Of a stretch of 64,000 nucleotides of DNA, positions 33,662 to 45,600 are shown piece after piece (the first letter of the stretch is position 1; every line of letters begins with the position of its first letter). Below the pieces are notes generated by a model. It saw only the letters and a program-made list of their open reading frames with translations. It did not search any database and had not been told where the DNA came from. The stretch is from positions 51,293,681 to 51,357,680 of the forward strand of contig CAMTDV010000007.1 in assembly GCA_947069175.1 (NCBI GenBank), in the 5' to 3' direction. The position numbers and the translations under genes were made by a program. This stretch comes from Scalesia atractyloides (taxonomy: Eukaryota > Streptophyta > Magnoliopsida > Asterales > Asteraceae).

Positions 33662-34423
33662 CTACGGCGCAACACACGTAGACATGGCCAACAATTGTTC
33701 ATCGGGAAACCGTTCATTGATTTCACTAACATCATCGACCCCTTCCAACAGAATTCGGGATAAGTGATCCGCCATTACATTGTCTCTTCCTTTCTTATCC
33801 CGAATTTCTAAATCGGACTCTTGCAGTAAAAGCACCCAAAGAGTTAAACGGGGCTTTGCATCTTTCTTCTCCATCAGATAACAAATTGAACTATGGTCCG
33901 AATACACAACCACCTTGCTTCCCCATATGTACGACCAGAATTTGTCCAAGGCATACACCACAGCTAACAACTCCTTTTCGGTTAGGGTGTAATTCAGTTG
34001 CGCCTCGGACAATGTCTTGCTTGCATAGTAAATTTCCACCAGCTTTTTATCAACTCTTTGACCTAAAACCACTCCAATAGTTGTGTCACTCGCATCACAC
34101 ATGATCTCAAACGGCTTTGACCAATCCGGCGGTTGCAAAATGGGAGTTTTCGCCAACTGTTCCTTCAAAATTGTAAAAGCTTGCATGCATTCGTTAGTAA
34201 AATTAAATGGTACATCTTTTAGTAATACATTACATAAAGGTTTAGTAATGATACTAAAATCTTTAATAAATCGTCGGTAAAATTCCGCGTGTCCCAAAAA
34301 TGATCTTACCCCTTTAACATTTTTAGGTGGAGGCAAAGATGATATTACCCGAATTTTCGCCTTATCTACCTCCATCCCCTTTTCCGAAATAACATGACCT
34401 AACACAATACCCTCTTGGACCAT
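33662..34423 (-). pseudogene. Element D RT C-term and RNase H
   Basis: 253 codons open: LGHVISEKGMEVDKAKIRVI, VRSFLGHAEFYRRFIKDFS (RT thumb), then RNase H (FEIMCDASDTTIGVVLGQR, NYTLTEKELLAVVYALDKFW, YSDHSSICYLMEKKDAKPRL), ending in VMADHLSRI. RNase H acidic residues D (CDAS), E (EKE) and D (YSDH) are visible. It is fairly well kept. Confidence 0.92.
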
Positions 34424-35190
34424 GAAGTGACTTTACTCCCAACTGAGCATCAAGTTTTTCTCGACATACCTTTTTAAAACCTTTTCCAACTCGTCGAGAC
34501 AAGACTCAAAACTTTTGCCAAAAAATGGAGAAATTGTCCATAAATACCTCAAGTGACTCCCCAACCATGTCTGAGAAAATACTCATCATACATCATTGGA
34601 AAGTTTCCGGGGCATTACACAAATCGAATGGCATTCGCCGAAAAGCAAAAGTGCCATACGAACAAGTGAAAAAGTGGCATTGTATTGGTCATCCGGGTGA
34701 ATGGCAATTTGATTATACCCCGAATACCCATCTAAGAAGCAATAATATTTTTGACCCGATAATTTTTCAATAATTTGGTCAATGAAAGGTAATGGAAAAT
34801 GGTCCTTAGATGTCGCGGCATTCAATTTTCGGTAATCGATACAAACACGCCACCTGGTGACCGGTCGGGTGGCGATTTGTTCACCATTTTTATCTTTAAT
34901 TACTTGCATGCTGGTCTTATTAGGCACCACTTAGGTAGGACTTACCCAAGCACTATCTGAAATGGGATAGATTATACCTGCGTCTAACCATTTAATTACC
35001 TCATTTTTTACCATTTCTCGTAGATTCGGTTCAATCTCCTTTTAGCCTCTCTAGTTGGTTTCACATCCTCGGTTGTGATGATTTTGTGCATGACAATTGA
35101 TGGACTAATCCCTTTCAAATCAGCAATCACCCACAAAATAGCCGCCTTATTTGCTTTCAACACCTTCAACAATTCTTGCTCTTGAGCCAT
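34424..35190 (-). pseudogene. Element D reverse transcriptase
   Basis: The N-terminal linker is at 35190-35008 (ADLKGISPSIVMHKI). The palm is at 34930-34586 (WRVCIDYRKLNAATSKDHFP, FIDQIIEKLSGQKYYCFLDG, YSGYNQIAIHPDD). The active-site segment, near 34545, reads VFMDNFSIF: the second Asp of the usual x-x-D-D signature is Asn. Stops and frame changes follow before 34423. Such an enzyme would not polymerise. Confidence 0.88.
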
Positions 35191-35246
35191 CTCCAGTTAG
35201 AGGCAATAATGACCGGTAAAGTGTCATTATCCCTTAAAAATGCATA

Positions 35247-36135
35247 CTACAAATGACTTGGCAAGTCTTTCAACTCCAACTTCGGTGGCTCCTCTAATGA
35301 TGGCTTCGTCCCCAAATTAATCTCCATCAGTAAACTCTTAAACTGATGAGTCCATGGCGGTCGACCGTCCTTAATCGCCATAGCATCTTGCTCTTTCTCC
35401 TCAATCCTCAACGCACACGCATGTACATGTTCAAAAAAATCGCAAACACAAACATCTGCACAATCCTCATCATACTCATACGGTTCGCATCCGTCGGCTA
35501 AATCTGCCATAAAACACTCATCAACACCAATAGAGTTAGAAGTGTTAGTAAAAACATTCAATCTCAATTTTCTATTGCCAAATGTCATGTCAACTATACC
35601 AAATCCACAATCAATCACAGCATGAGCGGTGCTAAAAAATGGCTGACCCAAAATAACATTTTGTTGTTGTTTCGGGTCAACAAATGAATAATCTAAGACC
35701 AAAAGGTCTACCGGATAATAAAACTCATCAACCTTTACTATGAAATCTTGTACCATCCCTCGGGTAGCTTATGAGAAAATCGGCTAGAACTAGCGTTGTC
35801 TCAACCTGTGCTATTGGACCAAAATCATATTGGTCGTATAAAACCCCCGGTAAAATACTTACTCCGGCTCCAAGATCTAACAACGCCTTTGACATCTGAA
35901 AATTTCCAACTTGAATATTTATTAGTGGTGTTCCCGGATCTTGGAGTTTGGGAGGAAGATCCCCTTTTAGCACCGCACTTACCTGCCCGGTCAAGTCAAC
36001 CCGCTTAGGCAATTTTTTCTTTTGTTGCCTCTTTTGTGTGCATACTTCTTTTAAAAATTTTGCATAAGCAGGTACTTGTTTAATTGCGTCGAATAAGGGA
36101 AGGTTTACTTTGACTTGCCTGAAAACATCCCACAA
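35247..36135 (-). pseudogene. Element D aspartic protease region
   Basis: 36135-35728 has a basic linker (QKRQQKKKLPKRVDLTG) and the protease motif ALLDLGAGVSILPG, with D-L-G in place of D-T/S-G as usual for this lineage, then LYDQYDFGPI. The frame then shifts to 35756-35247: FYYPVDLLVLDYSFVD, NVILGQPFFSTAHAVIDC and an acidic tail. It cleaves Gag-Pol in the particle. Confidence 0.85.
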
Positions 36136-36463
36136 TTCCTCTTTTGGAGGACCCCTTGTTGAAATAAAATTTTCTTACCCGAGTCAACTAAAGCCGATGG
36201 AAATGGGACTTGACTTGGTCCCCCTTCCTCAGTTCTATTTTTTTAAATTTCACCCAACCCCGGTTTTTTAATTACCTTTTCAATGTTAGGGTCCTTAGAC
36301 ACAATTGAAGGTGAGACTTCATCCTCATCACTTTCATTTCCCGTAATATCTTCAACCATAACATCAACCAAACCCGATGACAAGTTTGCCTTAAATTCTT
36401 TACTACTTCTTAGGACACTAACATGGTTAATAGGAATATTACGTGAAGAATTATGAGAAGGAT

Positions 36464-38543
36464 TTACCTTAGTGTCGCTAGGAAGTTGACCTTTACCTTT
36501 TTCAACTCCGCCACCTCGGTTGCAAGTTGACCCATTTGAATGGTCAATGTTTGAATGCTCTTATCACGGACCTCATCCTTTTGCATCCTAACTTTATCAA
36601 GTTGATTTCTCCTTTGCATATCTTGTTGCATCATCCGGAGCATATCCATAACTTCATTCCCACTTGATGAGGTTTGGCCTGTAGTGCCACTTTGACCACC
36701 CGATTGTCGAAATTGCCCTTGGTAACCTTGACTATTCCCGCCTCTAAAATTACCTTGATTGTACTGTTGGCGTGGAACAAAATGTCCTTAAGCTCCTTGA
36801 AAATTTGGGTTGGCTTGGTTCGCCAGGTTCCCATAACAAAAATTGGGATTGTTCCTTAACCTGTGGTGGTATGTGTTCGAGTTCATGTTAAAATGACGGC
36901 TACCCCCTTGAATAACATTCACCTCTTCTACTTGACCTTCGACCACACCCACCAAACGTACATCCATTGTATGACCCAATTCATTACAATTTGTGCAGAC
37001 GTCATAAACTTGGTTAGTTGGTTGCATCCCCCCATCATCTACCGCATGAACTTGAGGTCTTGTAATGACGTGCCTTGCCCTTCTTGAAGATTGCACTTTT
37101 CTCTTGGATGTGATCGCCATTTGCTCCAAAAATGCCCAATCATCTTGCTCAAAATTTGTACCAAACGTACCATTAGTGATCGACATTAAATCACGAGCAT
37201 CCTCCGAACCCCTCATGAAAGGCATTCAATAACTCCCACAGTGCAATGCCATGGTGAGGACAATTCTTCAACATCATATTAAACCTCTCGAATGCTTCAT
37301 GGAACATCTCACCCGGTTGTTGTTGAAAACTTCTCAAACTCCGCTTAGCCTCATTGGTCTTTTAGGCCATGAAAAATTCTTCCAAAAACCTTTGTTTTAT
37401 GTCGGCCCATGTGTATATTGACGTGGATGGCAAAGTATGAAACCATCTTTTAGCCTTGTCTTCCAAAGAAAATTGGAAGAGTACCAACTTAACATCATCC
37501 AAAGAAAAACTTGCCCTCCGTTGCTAACCCCTTGTACTTCGGCAAACTTTGAAGTGCGGTTGTTCTAACCTCAAATGTTCTTCTATCCGGGTGATGAGGA
37601 ATCACCACCGGAAAAGGGTTATTAGTGATAACAGGTCTCAAATGGGCTTCAATCCCCTCACCACCTCTCGGTGATATCTTCTTGGAGCACCCAATGGTAC
37701 TCTCGGTCGACCTGCTTGACCATGCATCGGCCCTTGAGGTGCAAACTGTTGTTGGTATTGGTGTTTCTGCATTGGTGGTTGCTGCATTGGCCTTTGAAAT
37801 TGAGGTTGAACTTGTTGTAGAGGCATTGGCCGTTGAAATTGAAGCCCTTGCGGACGAATCTGTTATCCCCCGTTGGTTGCCTAACCACTTCTTGAATTTG
37901 TTCCACTTGTTGTCTTTGTTGGTAAGCCATTCCTCCTTGAGGTCCCAAATTACCTCCATCTCCTCCATAATAATACCCCTCCTCTTCATATCATCCAAAT
38001 TCTTCCTCATACCCATCATCAAATCCATCTCCTCCTACACCCGAAGATTGCACAAACTGAGAAGATGGATAATGAAAACCCGGTTGGTTTTGTGGTTGAA
38101 GTGTAAAGTAGTATGAAAAATGGTTGAACTTGGTGGGAATTGATTTGGTGGTTGTTGTTATGTGGAAGATGATTGACCGGAAGTCGGGAAAAAGGATGAA
38201 AAGGGTGGAACCATTGATGTGGGGCTAAAAATGGGAACGGGTCCGGTTTGGGTAGTTGCAGATGATGTGGTGTAGGTTGGGTTGACTTCATGTGTTGAAG
38301 TATAATGGGTAGTAGAAATTGGTGAAGATGTGGATGGTGTTGTTTGACACGTAGCGGGAGGTAACAGATCCATTGTGTTAACCGGTGTAACTGGTGTTGT
38401 AGGCGTTGTTGGTGAACCACTGATTTTATTATCTCATAGTAAAACTCTATTTCTTCGCAAAGTTCGTTCAATCTCTGGATCAAATGCCAACGGTGATAGC
38501 TTGTGAGAGCCTCTAGTATGCATGTACCTGCAAATACCTGCAC
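36464..38543 (-). pseudogene. Element D gag
   Basis: A Ser/Pro/Thr-rich N-terminal stretch (38373-38158) and a Gln-rich segment come first. The Gag core around 37500-37230 (FSLEDKAKRWFHTLP, TWADIKQRFLEEFF, then one in-frame stop, then SFQQQPGEMFHEAFERFNMM) continues in 37225-36788 with DLMSITNGTFGTNFEQDDWA. A decayed zinc knuckle CTNCNELGH follows, without its last Cys. The C-terminal coiled-coil-like part (MDMLRMMQQDMQRRNQLDKV, ..MGQLATEVAELKK) is at 36649-36464. At least four frames are needed to read it. Confidence 0.83.
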
Positions 38544-38614
38544 ACTAGCACAACCAGCGTAAACCCGAAAAATAACAAACTAAACTATCAAAGATAACAC
38601 ACGTTGCGCACAAC

Positions 38615-38632
38615 TCCCGGCAATGACGCCAA
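38615..38632 (-). promoter_or_regulatory. Primer-binding site of element D
   Basis: TTGGCGTCATTGCCGGGA on the minus strand, four bases after the 5' LTR. Athila/Tat elements use this type of site. Confidence 0.85.
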
Positions 38633-38636
38633 AATT

Positions 38637-39826
38637 TGACGTTAGATCGTAGTCTCAAGAAAATTTAATCCAAATACTACTAATAGTTAGCGGTAAGTGG
38701 GTATCGAACACATGGAGTTTGTGGAATATGTGTTATCTAAAGATTCAGCTAAAATGACTAACTTATATAAAATGTAAGAAATATGAATTCAAGATTTTGA
38801 TTGTTTTGATTTTAAAATTAAAATTAACTAAATAAGTTGCAATTCCAAGATTGGTTGTTAAAACAAATTAGGAGAAAGTAACCATCCTAGGTTTCTAGTT
38901 TCAATTGACATTCGTGTTTAAATCCAACTAGAAAGAACCACATAGACATGATTCATGTATGATTATTTGTTCGTGATGAAAAGTTACTAAGTACCCGGAT
39001 TATAAAAACGCGAGGTTGTTACCCGATGACCAATTAACCAACATCCAACCCTAATCCCTCCCGTGATATCTCAATTGTCAACGACACCAAGAACGTACGA
39101 TTTAGGCTAAGATCAAAACATCAATTAATAGCTTACAAACAAACATTCAAACACCATAATAAACCACAAATATTGCAAGTCTATTATTCTAGAAATACGG
39201 ATAAAACACAAATGTCTTAAACAAACCTTCAACCTAGAATGATCACAATGAGTTTAGCCACTCATAGTCCAGCAAATCATCATACCATCAAGTTCCATGT
39301 TCATATGAATCAAAAACACAAAACAAATGTTTAGAAATTGTCTTGAACCAAGAAGAACACCCAAATTCGCCTCCTAACTGCTTAGAAACATCTCCAATGA
39401 TTTGATATCTCAAAAGACTCTTCAAAACCGGTTTTAAAAGGCAGTTACACTTTTCTCACAGGTCACCACCGTAAGCTACGGTGCCCACCGTATCCTACGA
39501 TGGCAATTATCTCCTTACGCCTTCAAAATTCTGGCTTACGATGCACAATCAAAGATTCAGACATCACCGTAGGCTACGACGCCTGCCGTAGCCTACGATG
39601 GACCCTATTTTCCTCTTCTTGTTCTCTTATCAACTCTCTATTTCTCCATCTTTACTTTGCCAAGTACAAGCTCCCATCAAAGCACATTAAAACCACCTAT
39701 TTATGCTCTTTGGTACCTGCAAAGCCATTCACACCGTAGTTATCACAATCCAATAATTAACCAAATTAATTGTGAAATATTAATCTTTTTATAGCACTTG
39801 AGGGTTGGCCAATGGACCACCCGTTA
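38637..39826 (-). repeat. Element D 5' LTR (1190 bp)
   Basis: TGACGTTAGATC to CACCCGTTA (+ strand); the terminal CA became TA. The palindrome cluster is at 39465-39602. Confidence 0.92.
39465..39602. repeat. Palindrome cluster in D 5' LTR
   Basis: CCACCGTAAGCTACGGTG and three further units with more mutations than in the 3' LTR (for example CCACCGTATCCTACGATGG). Confidence 0.75.
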
Positions 39827-40685
39827 ACGAGTATTAAGTCTAGATGATTATTTTCTCGTATACGTACTTTAGTGTATTCAAAATTCCTAATCCTCCGTTA
39901 TCATTCGAATACTTACCAACCTACGTTTTCCTCTTGTAGGATAACTCGGTGCTCCATCCTCCAAACTCCCCCAACACTTTACAGAAATACCAAGTGGAAG
40001 CTTGCAAAACTGTGAGTACACTCGAACACCCTTTTTACGATTTACACCTTTGGTTGCAACATGCTAGTCTATCAAAATACACGCAATCACACTTATACTT
40101 TTATGCAATCACATAAACAATCCATCATACATGCTATAGTTACGTGATACACGATTTGTATACTTAGAACATTCTTATGTGATGCTATATGTCATTAACT
40201 ACGTACGAGCCTCCCCCTTAACATGTATAGCGCTATAGGAGTAACGCACCGCTCGTATTCTTGAGGTCATGTTAAGTTGATTCTATTTTGCGATGACACG
40301 GGAGGGTTGACTTATAGATCGCATGCCATGTTTACATTAATCTAGCATGCTAGCTTAACATGTGGATTCGTTTAAATCTTTTCGTACTTATGCTATACCA
40401 AACTTGTGTACTCGCTAATACTTTGTATTGAACTATGCTTTTAACATGTTGCGGGTTAAAGATGTTGATCATGACAAAACTTAGTAGGGACGGCATAGAA
40501 ACACATCTAGAATGCTAAGATTTATGTTGTTGAACTTATTGTATTTGACTTTCGTGTTGTAATTGACAATTTTGTTATGAAATGAAATGGGTTTGATTTA
40601 AATATTGTCGTAAATAGTGTTATGATGCCTTGAGCAATCTATTTCGTCTCACTTCGATGTTTCTGCCATCGGTTCGGGTGTGGCA
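39827..40685 (+). repeat. Element B 3' LTR, last segment
   Basis: It resumes after element D. 40023-40685 matches the truncated 5' LTR (7867-8528). It ends GGTTCGGGTGTGGCA. Confidence 0.85.
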
Positions 40686-41421
40686 GATATGGGATCAATG
40701 ACCTATGTGTCGGGAATCCGTTTTAATTCGTATTGCTTGATAACTTAAACATTGGGGTTAATACGAACGTGTCCTGGATATCTTCAGCTCTTTTAATTGC
40801 AAATGGCCATGACCTAAGCACGAGGTGTTGGCATACAACTGACAGATGCTAATATTTTTATAACCCAATACCGGTTTACCCAATAAGGTATTAAAGTGGT
40901 GTGTCAGTTAATCATATCTCGGCATAGTTTCTGGGCCCTAAATGTATTGACAAGCATGTAAAACTGATAACATGAGAAATAGTTTATCCCAAGTTATTTA
41001 TGAAAATATATGTACCCTTGTGTACATAAAATGATTTTGAAATATTTTCAAAATGTGTCGGTTAATTGTAATTAACAGTGAAAACTGACGTATCTTCAAA
41101 AGACTAAGTGTGGGTTGCAAAGTACGTAAATAGGCTGGAAGCTGCCCGGTAAATGCTTAAGTGGAATTTGCAACTCCATTGCATAAAAGCCTATAGTCTG
41201 TTATTTCATTTTTTGTAACTTTTCGATCCGCATGTGGATCTTTTCATATACTATCCGTTTGTATAATATTTTAAACATTCGAACATTTTGATTGTAATAA
41301 TTTAAATCCAAGACTTCCACTGTGCTATCTGTAATTGTTTGACTATGACGATACCAATCTTACGGCACGATACTCCTCACCCGGGCCCACTAAGGTTTAG
41401 TTGGAAATTCGGGATGTGACA
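40686..41421 (+). repeat. Solo LTR A, right part
   Basis: It begins with the duplicated GATATGGGATCAATGACC, continues past GTGTCCT into GGATATCTTCAGCTC (matching LTR A' CTAGATATCCTCGGCTC on the minus strand), and ends GGGATGTGACA before ACAAC. Confidence 0.88.
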
Positions 41422-41426
41422 ACAAC
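41422..41426. repeat. Target site duplication of solo LTR A (right)
   Basis: ACAAC, as at 5733-5737. Confidence 0.8.
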
Positions 41427-41506
41427 ACAATAATATTTCCTTTTTTTAAAATCTCTTCACAAAATTATTCTTTTTGAATTAGTTTATTTATGTAATAATT
41501 ATGAAT

Positions 41507-42514
41507 AGGGCTGTTCACGAGCAAAGCCGAAACGAGCGGACCTTTACTCGTGCTTGGCTCATTTACAAACCAAACCGAGCGGAGCGACTCATTTAAAACC
41601 GAACCTCAAATCAAGCGAGCATGTCCCGAGCAGTCAATATTCCGAGCGAGCATATAACGAAGTTCGAGCAATTTGAACAATCATGTCTCCCGATTTAAAT
41701 TTGCTGAGAAAGATGGTGACAATGAGCAGATTGCCGTTTATCGGTTTAGGGTTTAACTTTTAGATTTGATATTAATTTTTTATTGGCGTGATTGGGTTAG
41801 TACGTATAGATATAGTTGTAAATTTGTATATACTGTACCAAAATCTAATAGAGGGGTACATATAAAACTATAAATTTAATTTATATTTAAGTATATATGT
41901 ATGTGTGGGTGGGAGTTTGCTACAAAGTCCAATTTTCCTATAAAGTGTAAAAATTCATAAAACACCATAACGTCAACCATAAAACACACTCAAAACCCAC
42001 AGATAACATAGTGAAGATAACTAAAACATCATATTTGTGGGTTTTGCGTTGCATTTTGGATGATAAGGCTTTGATTATCGAATGACTAACATTAGTATGT
42101 TTTATGTTGATTATCATATTGTGTTTTATATTCATAGTTAGTTATACGATAGTGTGTTTGAAGTTTTTAAGGACTGTTAGGGTTTGGATACTGTGTTTTA
42201 GTGATCTTCACTATCTTATTTGTGGACTATGAGTGTGTTTTATAACTTTGTACACTTTGTAGGAAAAATGGACTTTGTAGTTGAACCCCACCTATGTATA
42301 TATAATGTGTGTATATCTATAGGTGTGTGTATATATGTATATATATACTAATAAAAAAATATAATTCGATCCAATCCGAGCATGTGCAAACCGAGCCGAG
42401 CGGACCTTTGCTCATTTACAAACCGAACGAGTAGAACGATCTCATTTACAACCAAGCATCAAATCAAATGAACATTTTTCGAACAATTTCTAAACGAGCG
42501 ATTTGAACGGCTCT
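41507..42514. mobile_element. Possible hAT-type non-autonomous element
   Basis: It starts AGGGCTGTTCA and ends TGAACGGCTCT, near-inverted 11-bp ends (9 of 11). CGAGCGGACCTTT and CATTTACAAACC occur near both ends, but in direct orientation. No 8-bp target repeat is clear. MITE M1a lies inside it. Confidence 0.45.
41909..42291. mobile_element. MITE family M1, copy a (383 bp)
   Basis: Inverted ends GTGGGAGTTTGCTACAAAGT and (reverse complement) GTGGGGTTCAACTACAAAGT. The interior is shared with copies at 44593 and 60099. Confidence 0.8.
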
Positions 42515-42673
42515 AATGGTGAAGCACGAAGATATATTATAGAACCCCTAAATATCTAAATTTAACAATTTAGACCCGAACATAAATATATTTGATATTT
42601 CGTAACACACCCTAACCAAACCTACCAACCATAAACCACTCGACTGTATCGCTGTTGAATACCTGCTCTCAAA

Positions 42674-45600
42674 ATGACGAAAATTAGGGTTTCCTTCTTC
42701 ATCGCCCTCCTTCTTCTGTCATCTTCATTCTTCATTCAAGGTTCAATCTCATCTCTAATCTAAATCCATACGTATCTTCTGATGATATCAATTTTATTCT
42801 TAATTATTGTATCCAATCAGTATCATTTGTAGCAACTTATTGTATGATTGTTAAATTTTTATAATATTATCTTTTAAGTTTCTTAATCTGTTATTGCTGT
42901 TGAGTTGTTACTAGAATTTGTGGAGTTATTGAGTTGTAAAAGTAAGCAACTTGCTGTGTACGTTACTTGAACTTGATGATTTTTTAGTTATGAATGGATT
43001 ATTATTTGGTTTAGCTGGATATTGACTATATGTACAGTTTTCAGAATTTAGCATACTTAATTGGGACATTTGTGGAATTAAATAGGTTTTGTGTAATTTT
43101 TGCAGTCTGTTATTATATAATTGTTTTGATTTTGTGTAAAGAAATAGTTTGGGATTAGGCTGCACCTGGGAATAAAGTTAATATTGTAAAAGTTTGAGTC
43201 TTGTTTTTTAAAGTACTGATTTTTGGTTGAAAATTGTTTTGTTAAATGTGGTGGTTTTTGACACTTTTATCTGTAAAATGGGTTAGAAAATTTGTAATTA
43301 AATTCTACTGTGAAAATTAATGATATAAAAAATACTTTGATATAATACTTTTTTTGGATAATGATCATGGAGGGAAATGAATCATCACAGTATAAAAAAA
43401 TATTACAATTAAATAAAATTCATACTAAATTTAAATTACACGTATAAAAAATAGGACTAAAGTTTTTAAAAACTAAAATTTTTTGAGCATGTACAAAAAC
43501 CCTCTTTGATTAGTAGTCGATATTTAAGTTTTTAAAATTAAAAACTCGCATGAAAAGTTAGAGTTCTCTAAGTTCTCACCCAACTCAATGGTGAAATTTA
43601 AAGTATATATTTAAAAAAATAGGACTAAATTTTTTTAAACTATAATTTTGAGATTTTTCAACAACCTCTTTAATAAGTAATCGACATTTAAATATTCAAA
43701 TTAAACTCGCATGCCGGAGTTCAAAAATTTTTCTCAAAAACTCAATGGGGTAATAAATTTTATACGTTTAAATAAGTAGACAAAGTTTTTTAAACTATAA
43801 TTTTGAGTGTCTTAAAATGACCTCTTTAATTAGTAGTCGACATTTAAATATTCAAATTAAACTCGCAGGGAAAAGTCGGAGCTCACTAACTCTTAATCCA
43901 AGTATGTATGTCAAAGCATTGTGTTAAATATGGACTTTATTCAAATTTGTGAATATCAAACATGTCGCTATCAATTTTACAACTATATCATACATAAAGT
44001 AATATAACCATTCCATAATCCGATTGATGTAAATATAAAAAAAACCCATGTAAATGCATTTAGCATATCCGGAATATGAAAAGTTATTTGATACATTTTT
44101 ATTAGTTATAGATAATAATTAATTAAATTTGAATTATATGTTTGATCTCTAACTATATTAATTAATATTATACTATATTACATTATATTATTTGATACAT
44201 TTATATTAGTTATAGATAACTATTAACTATATTAATTAATATTATACTATATTATATTATATAATAATTCTTGTATAAGAAAATTAATATGTAATATGTT
44301 ATTATTAAAAGTGAGAAGCATTAGAGAGTGACATGTGTATAAAATGATTTTCATTTATTAGTATAGGAATAGAAAAATTATAATATAATAATGAGTTGCA
44401 AAAATAAAAGGTCGGTTTTCTCGGTTATTCTGTAGTAACCAATATTTAGAAATTAAAACAATATAATAGAATTGGAAATCGTAGAATGAAAAAAAAAATA
44501 ATAATAATAACTTTGTAATAAAACCAAACGTTAGTTAAATGCATTCTATTTCAATCTCAATTATCTACGAAGTTAAATATGTATCAATAGGCTAGGAGTT
44601 ACCAATAAAGTTTAAATTTTTTAAAAAGTGTAAAAGTTATAAAATATCATAATAAAATACACTCAAAACAAAAACAAATAACAAAATGAAGATTACTAAA
44701 ACTCATATATGTGGGTTGTATTTGTGTTTTGGATAATAAGGCTCTGATTATTGAATGACAAACATTAGTGTGATTTATATTGATTAGCATGTTAATGTTT
44801 TATATTCACAGTTCTACGATTGTATGTTTGAGTTTTTATGGACTATTATGGTTAAAACATGATCTTTTTGTAGTCTTCACTCTATTATTTGCGGTTTTAA
44901 GTGTGTTTTATGACCGAAATTATAGTGTTTATGACTTTTTACACTTATTAAGGAATTTGTATTTTGTAGCCGAACCCCACCCTGCATTAATAGTTAGTTA
45001 CGTTTATTACATATATCCTCCAATCTCAAACTTCAATTACATAATTACCAGTCAAAAATTAATTAATATTTCCTCTCCTGAAAATTCATAATTAGCCTTA
45101 AAAAAAAGTTTTTTTTTCTTCTGAACCTGGCTTATTACATATCCAAAAAAAAAAAAAAATAATATTTCCCCTTTCTAATCCATATACATATATATATATA
45201 TTATATATATATTAATCATATTTCCTTTTTTCACTGAAAACAATTACATATTCTCCTCCCCTAACCCATATATATTACATATTTCTCCGATTTAATTGAT
45301 TTAAGGATAGAGCGATAAATCAATAAAATATGTTTGATCCACCTTGCCATTTAGATGACTCAATAGTTCATAAAGATTTGAATTTGACTGTTGTATGTTT
45401 TTTTTTTAAAATGACTAAATTTTTAGATACTTACACTTGAAAGGAATTTTGAAATTACAGTCTTAACTAGTAAGTTGAATGAATGTTTGAACTTGAATAT
45501 ATCTGTCCGAATGTATTTTGTCACTGGTATAGGTAACATTTAGATAAACTAATATATTGTATTTGAAGAGCACATATGTATTTCAATCAAGAGGTGAACC

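Larger units (their letters stand above)
23822..39826 (-). mobile_element. Element D: Athila-like Ty3/gypsy retrotransposon
   Basis: 16.0 kb on the minus strand including a 3.4-kb insert. LTRs are at 38637-39826 (5') and 23822-25000 (3'). The primer site TGGCGTCATTGCCGGGA is of the type used by Athila elements. Order: gag, protease, RT, RNase H, integrase, a spacer, a third ORF, then the 3' LTR. That third ORF after integrase separates Athila from Tat/Ogre. All proteins are broken. It entered element B's 3' LTR. Flanks ATGCG (23817) and ACGAG (39827) agree at three of five bases only, so no clean target repeat is left. Confidence 0.88.
7867..40685 (+). mobile_element. Element B: non-coding Ty3/gypsy-type retrotransposon (LARD-like), host of C and D
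   Basis: Its parts are a truncated 5' LTR (7867-8528), a primer-binding site (8531-8544), an internal region without gag or pol (8529-11797), a polypurine tract (11784-11796) and a 3' LTR from 11798 to 40685 split by elements C and D. The 3' LTR pieces sum to about 2.1 kb. The internal region is 3.27 kb and no frame gives a retroviral domain. Large LTRs around a conserved non-coding core are the definition of a LARD, a class mobilised by proteins of coding relatives. Its PBS and PPT surroundings resemble those of Tekay element C. Confidence 0.8.

Noticed and set aside
37625..38116. 163-codon + strand ORF at 37.6-38.1 kb
   Set aside because: It is antisense to the Gln/Pro-rich gag region of element D and has no family features.
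23817..39831. Target site duplication of element D
   Set aside because: ATGCG and ACGAG match at only three of five bases, so I do not claim it.
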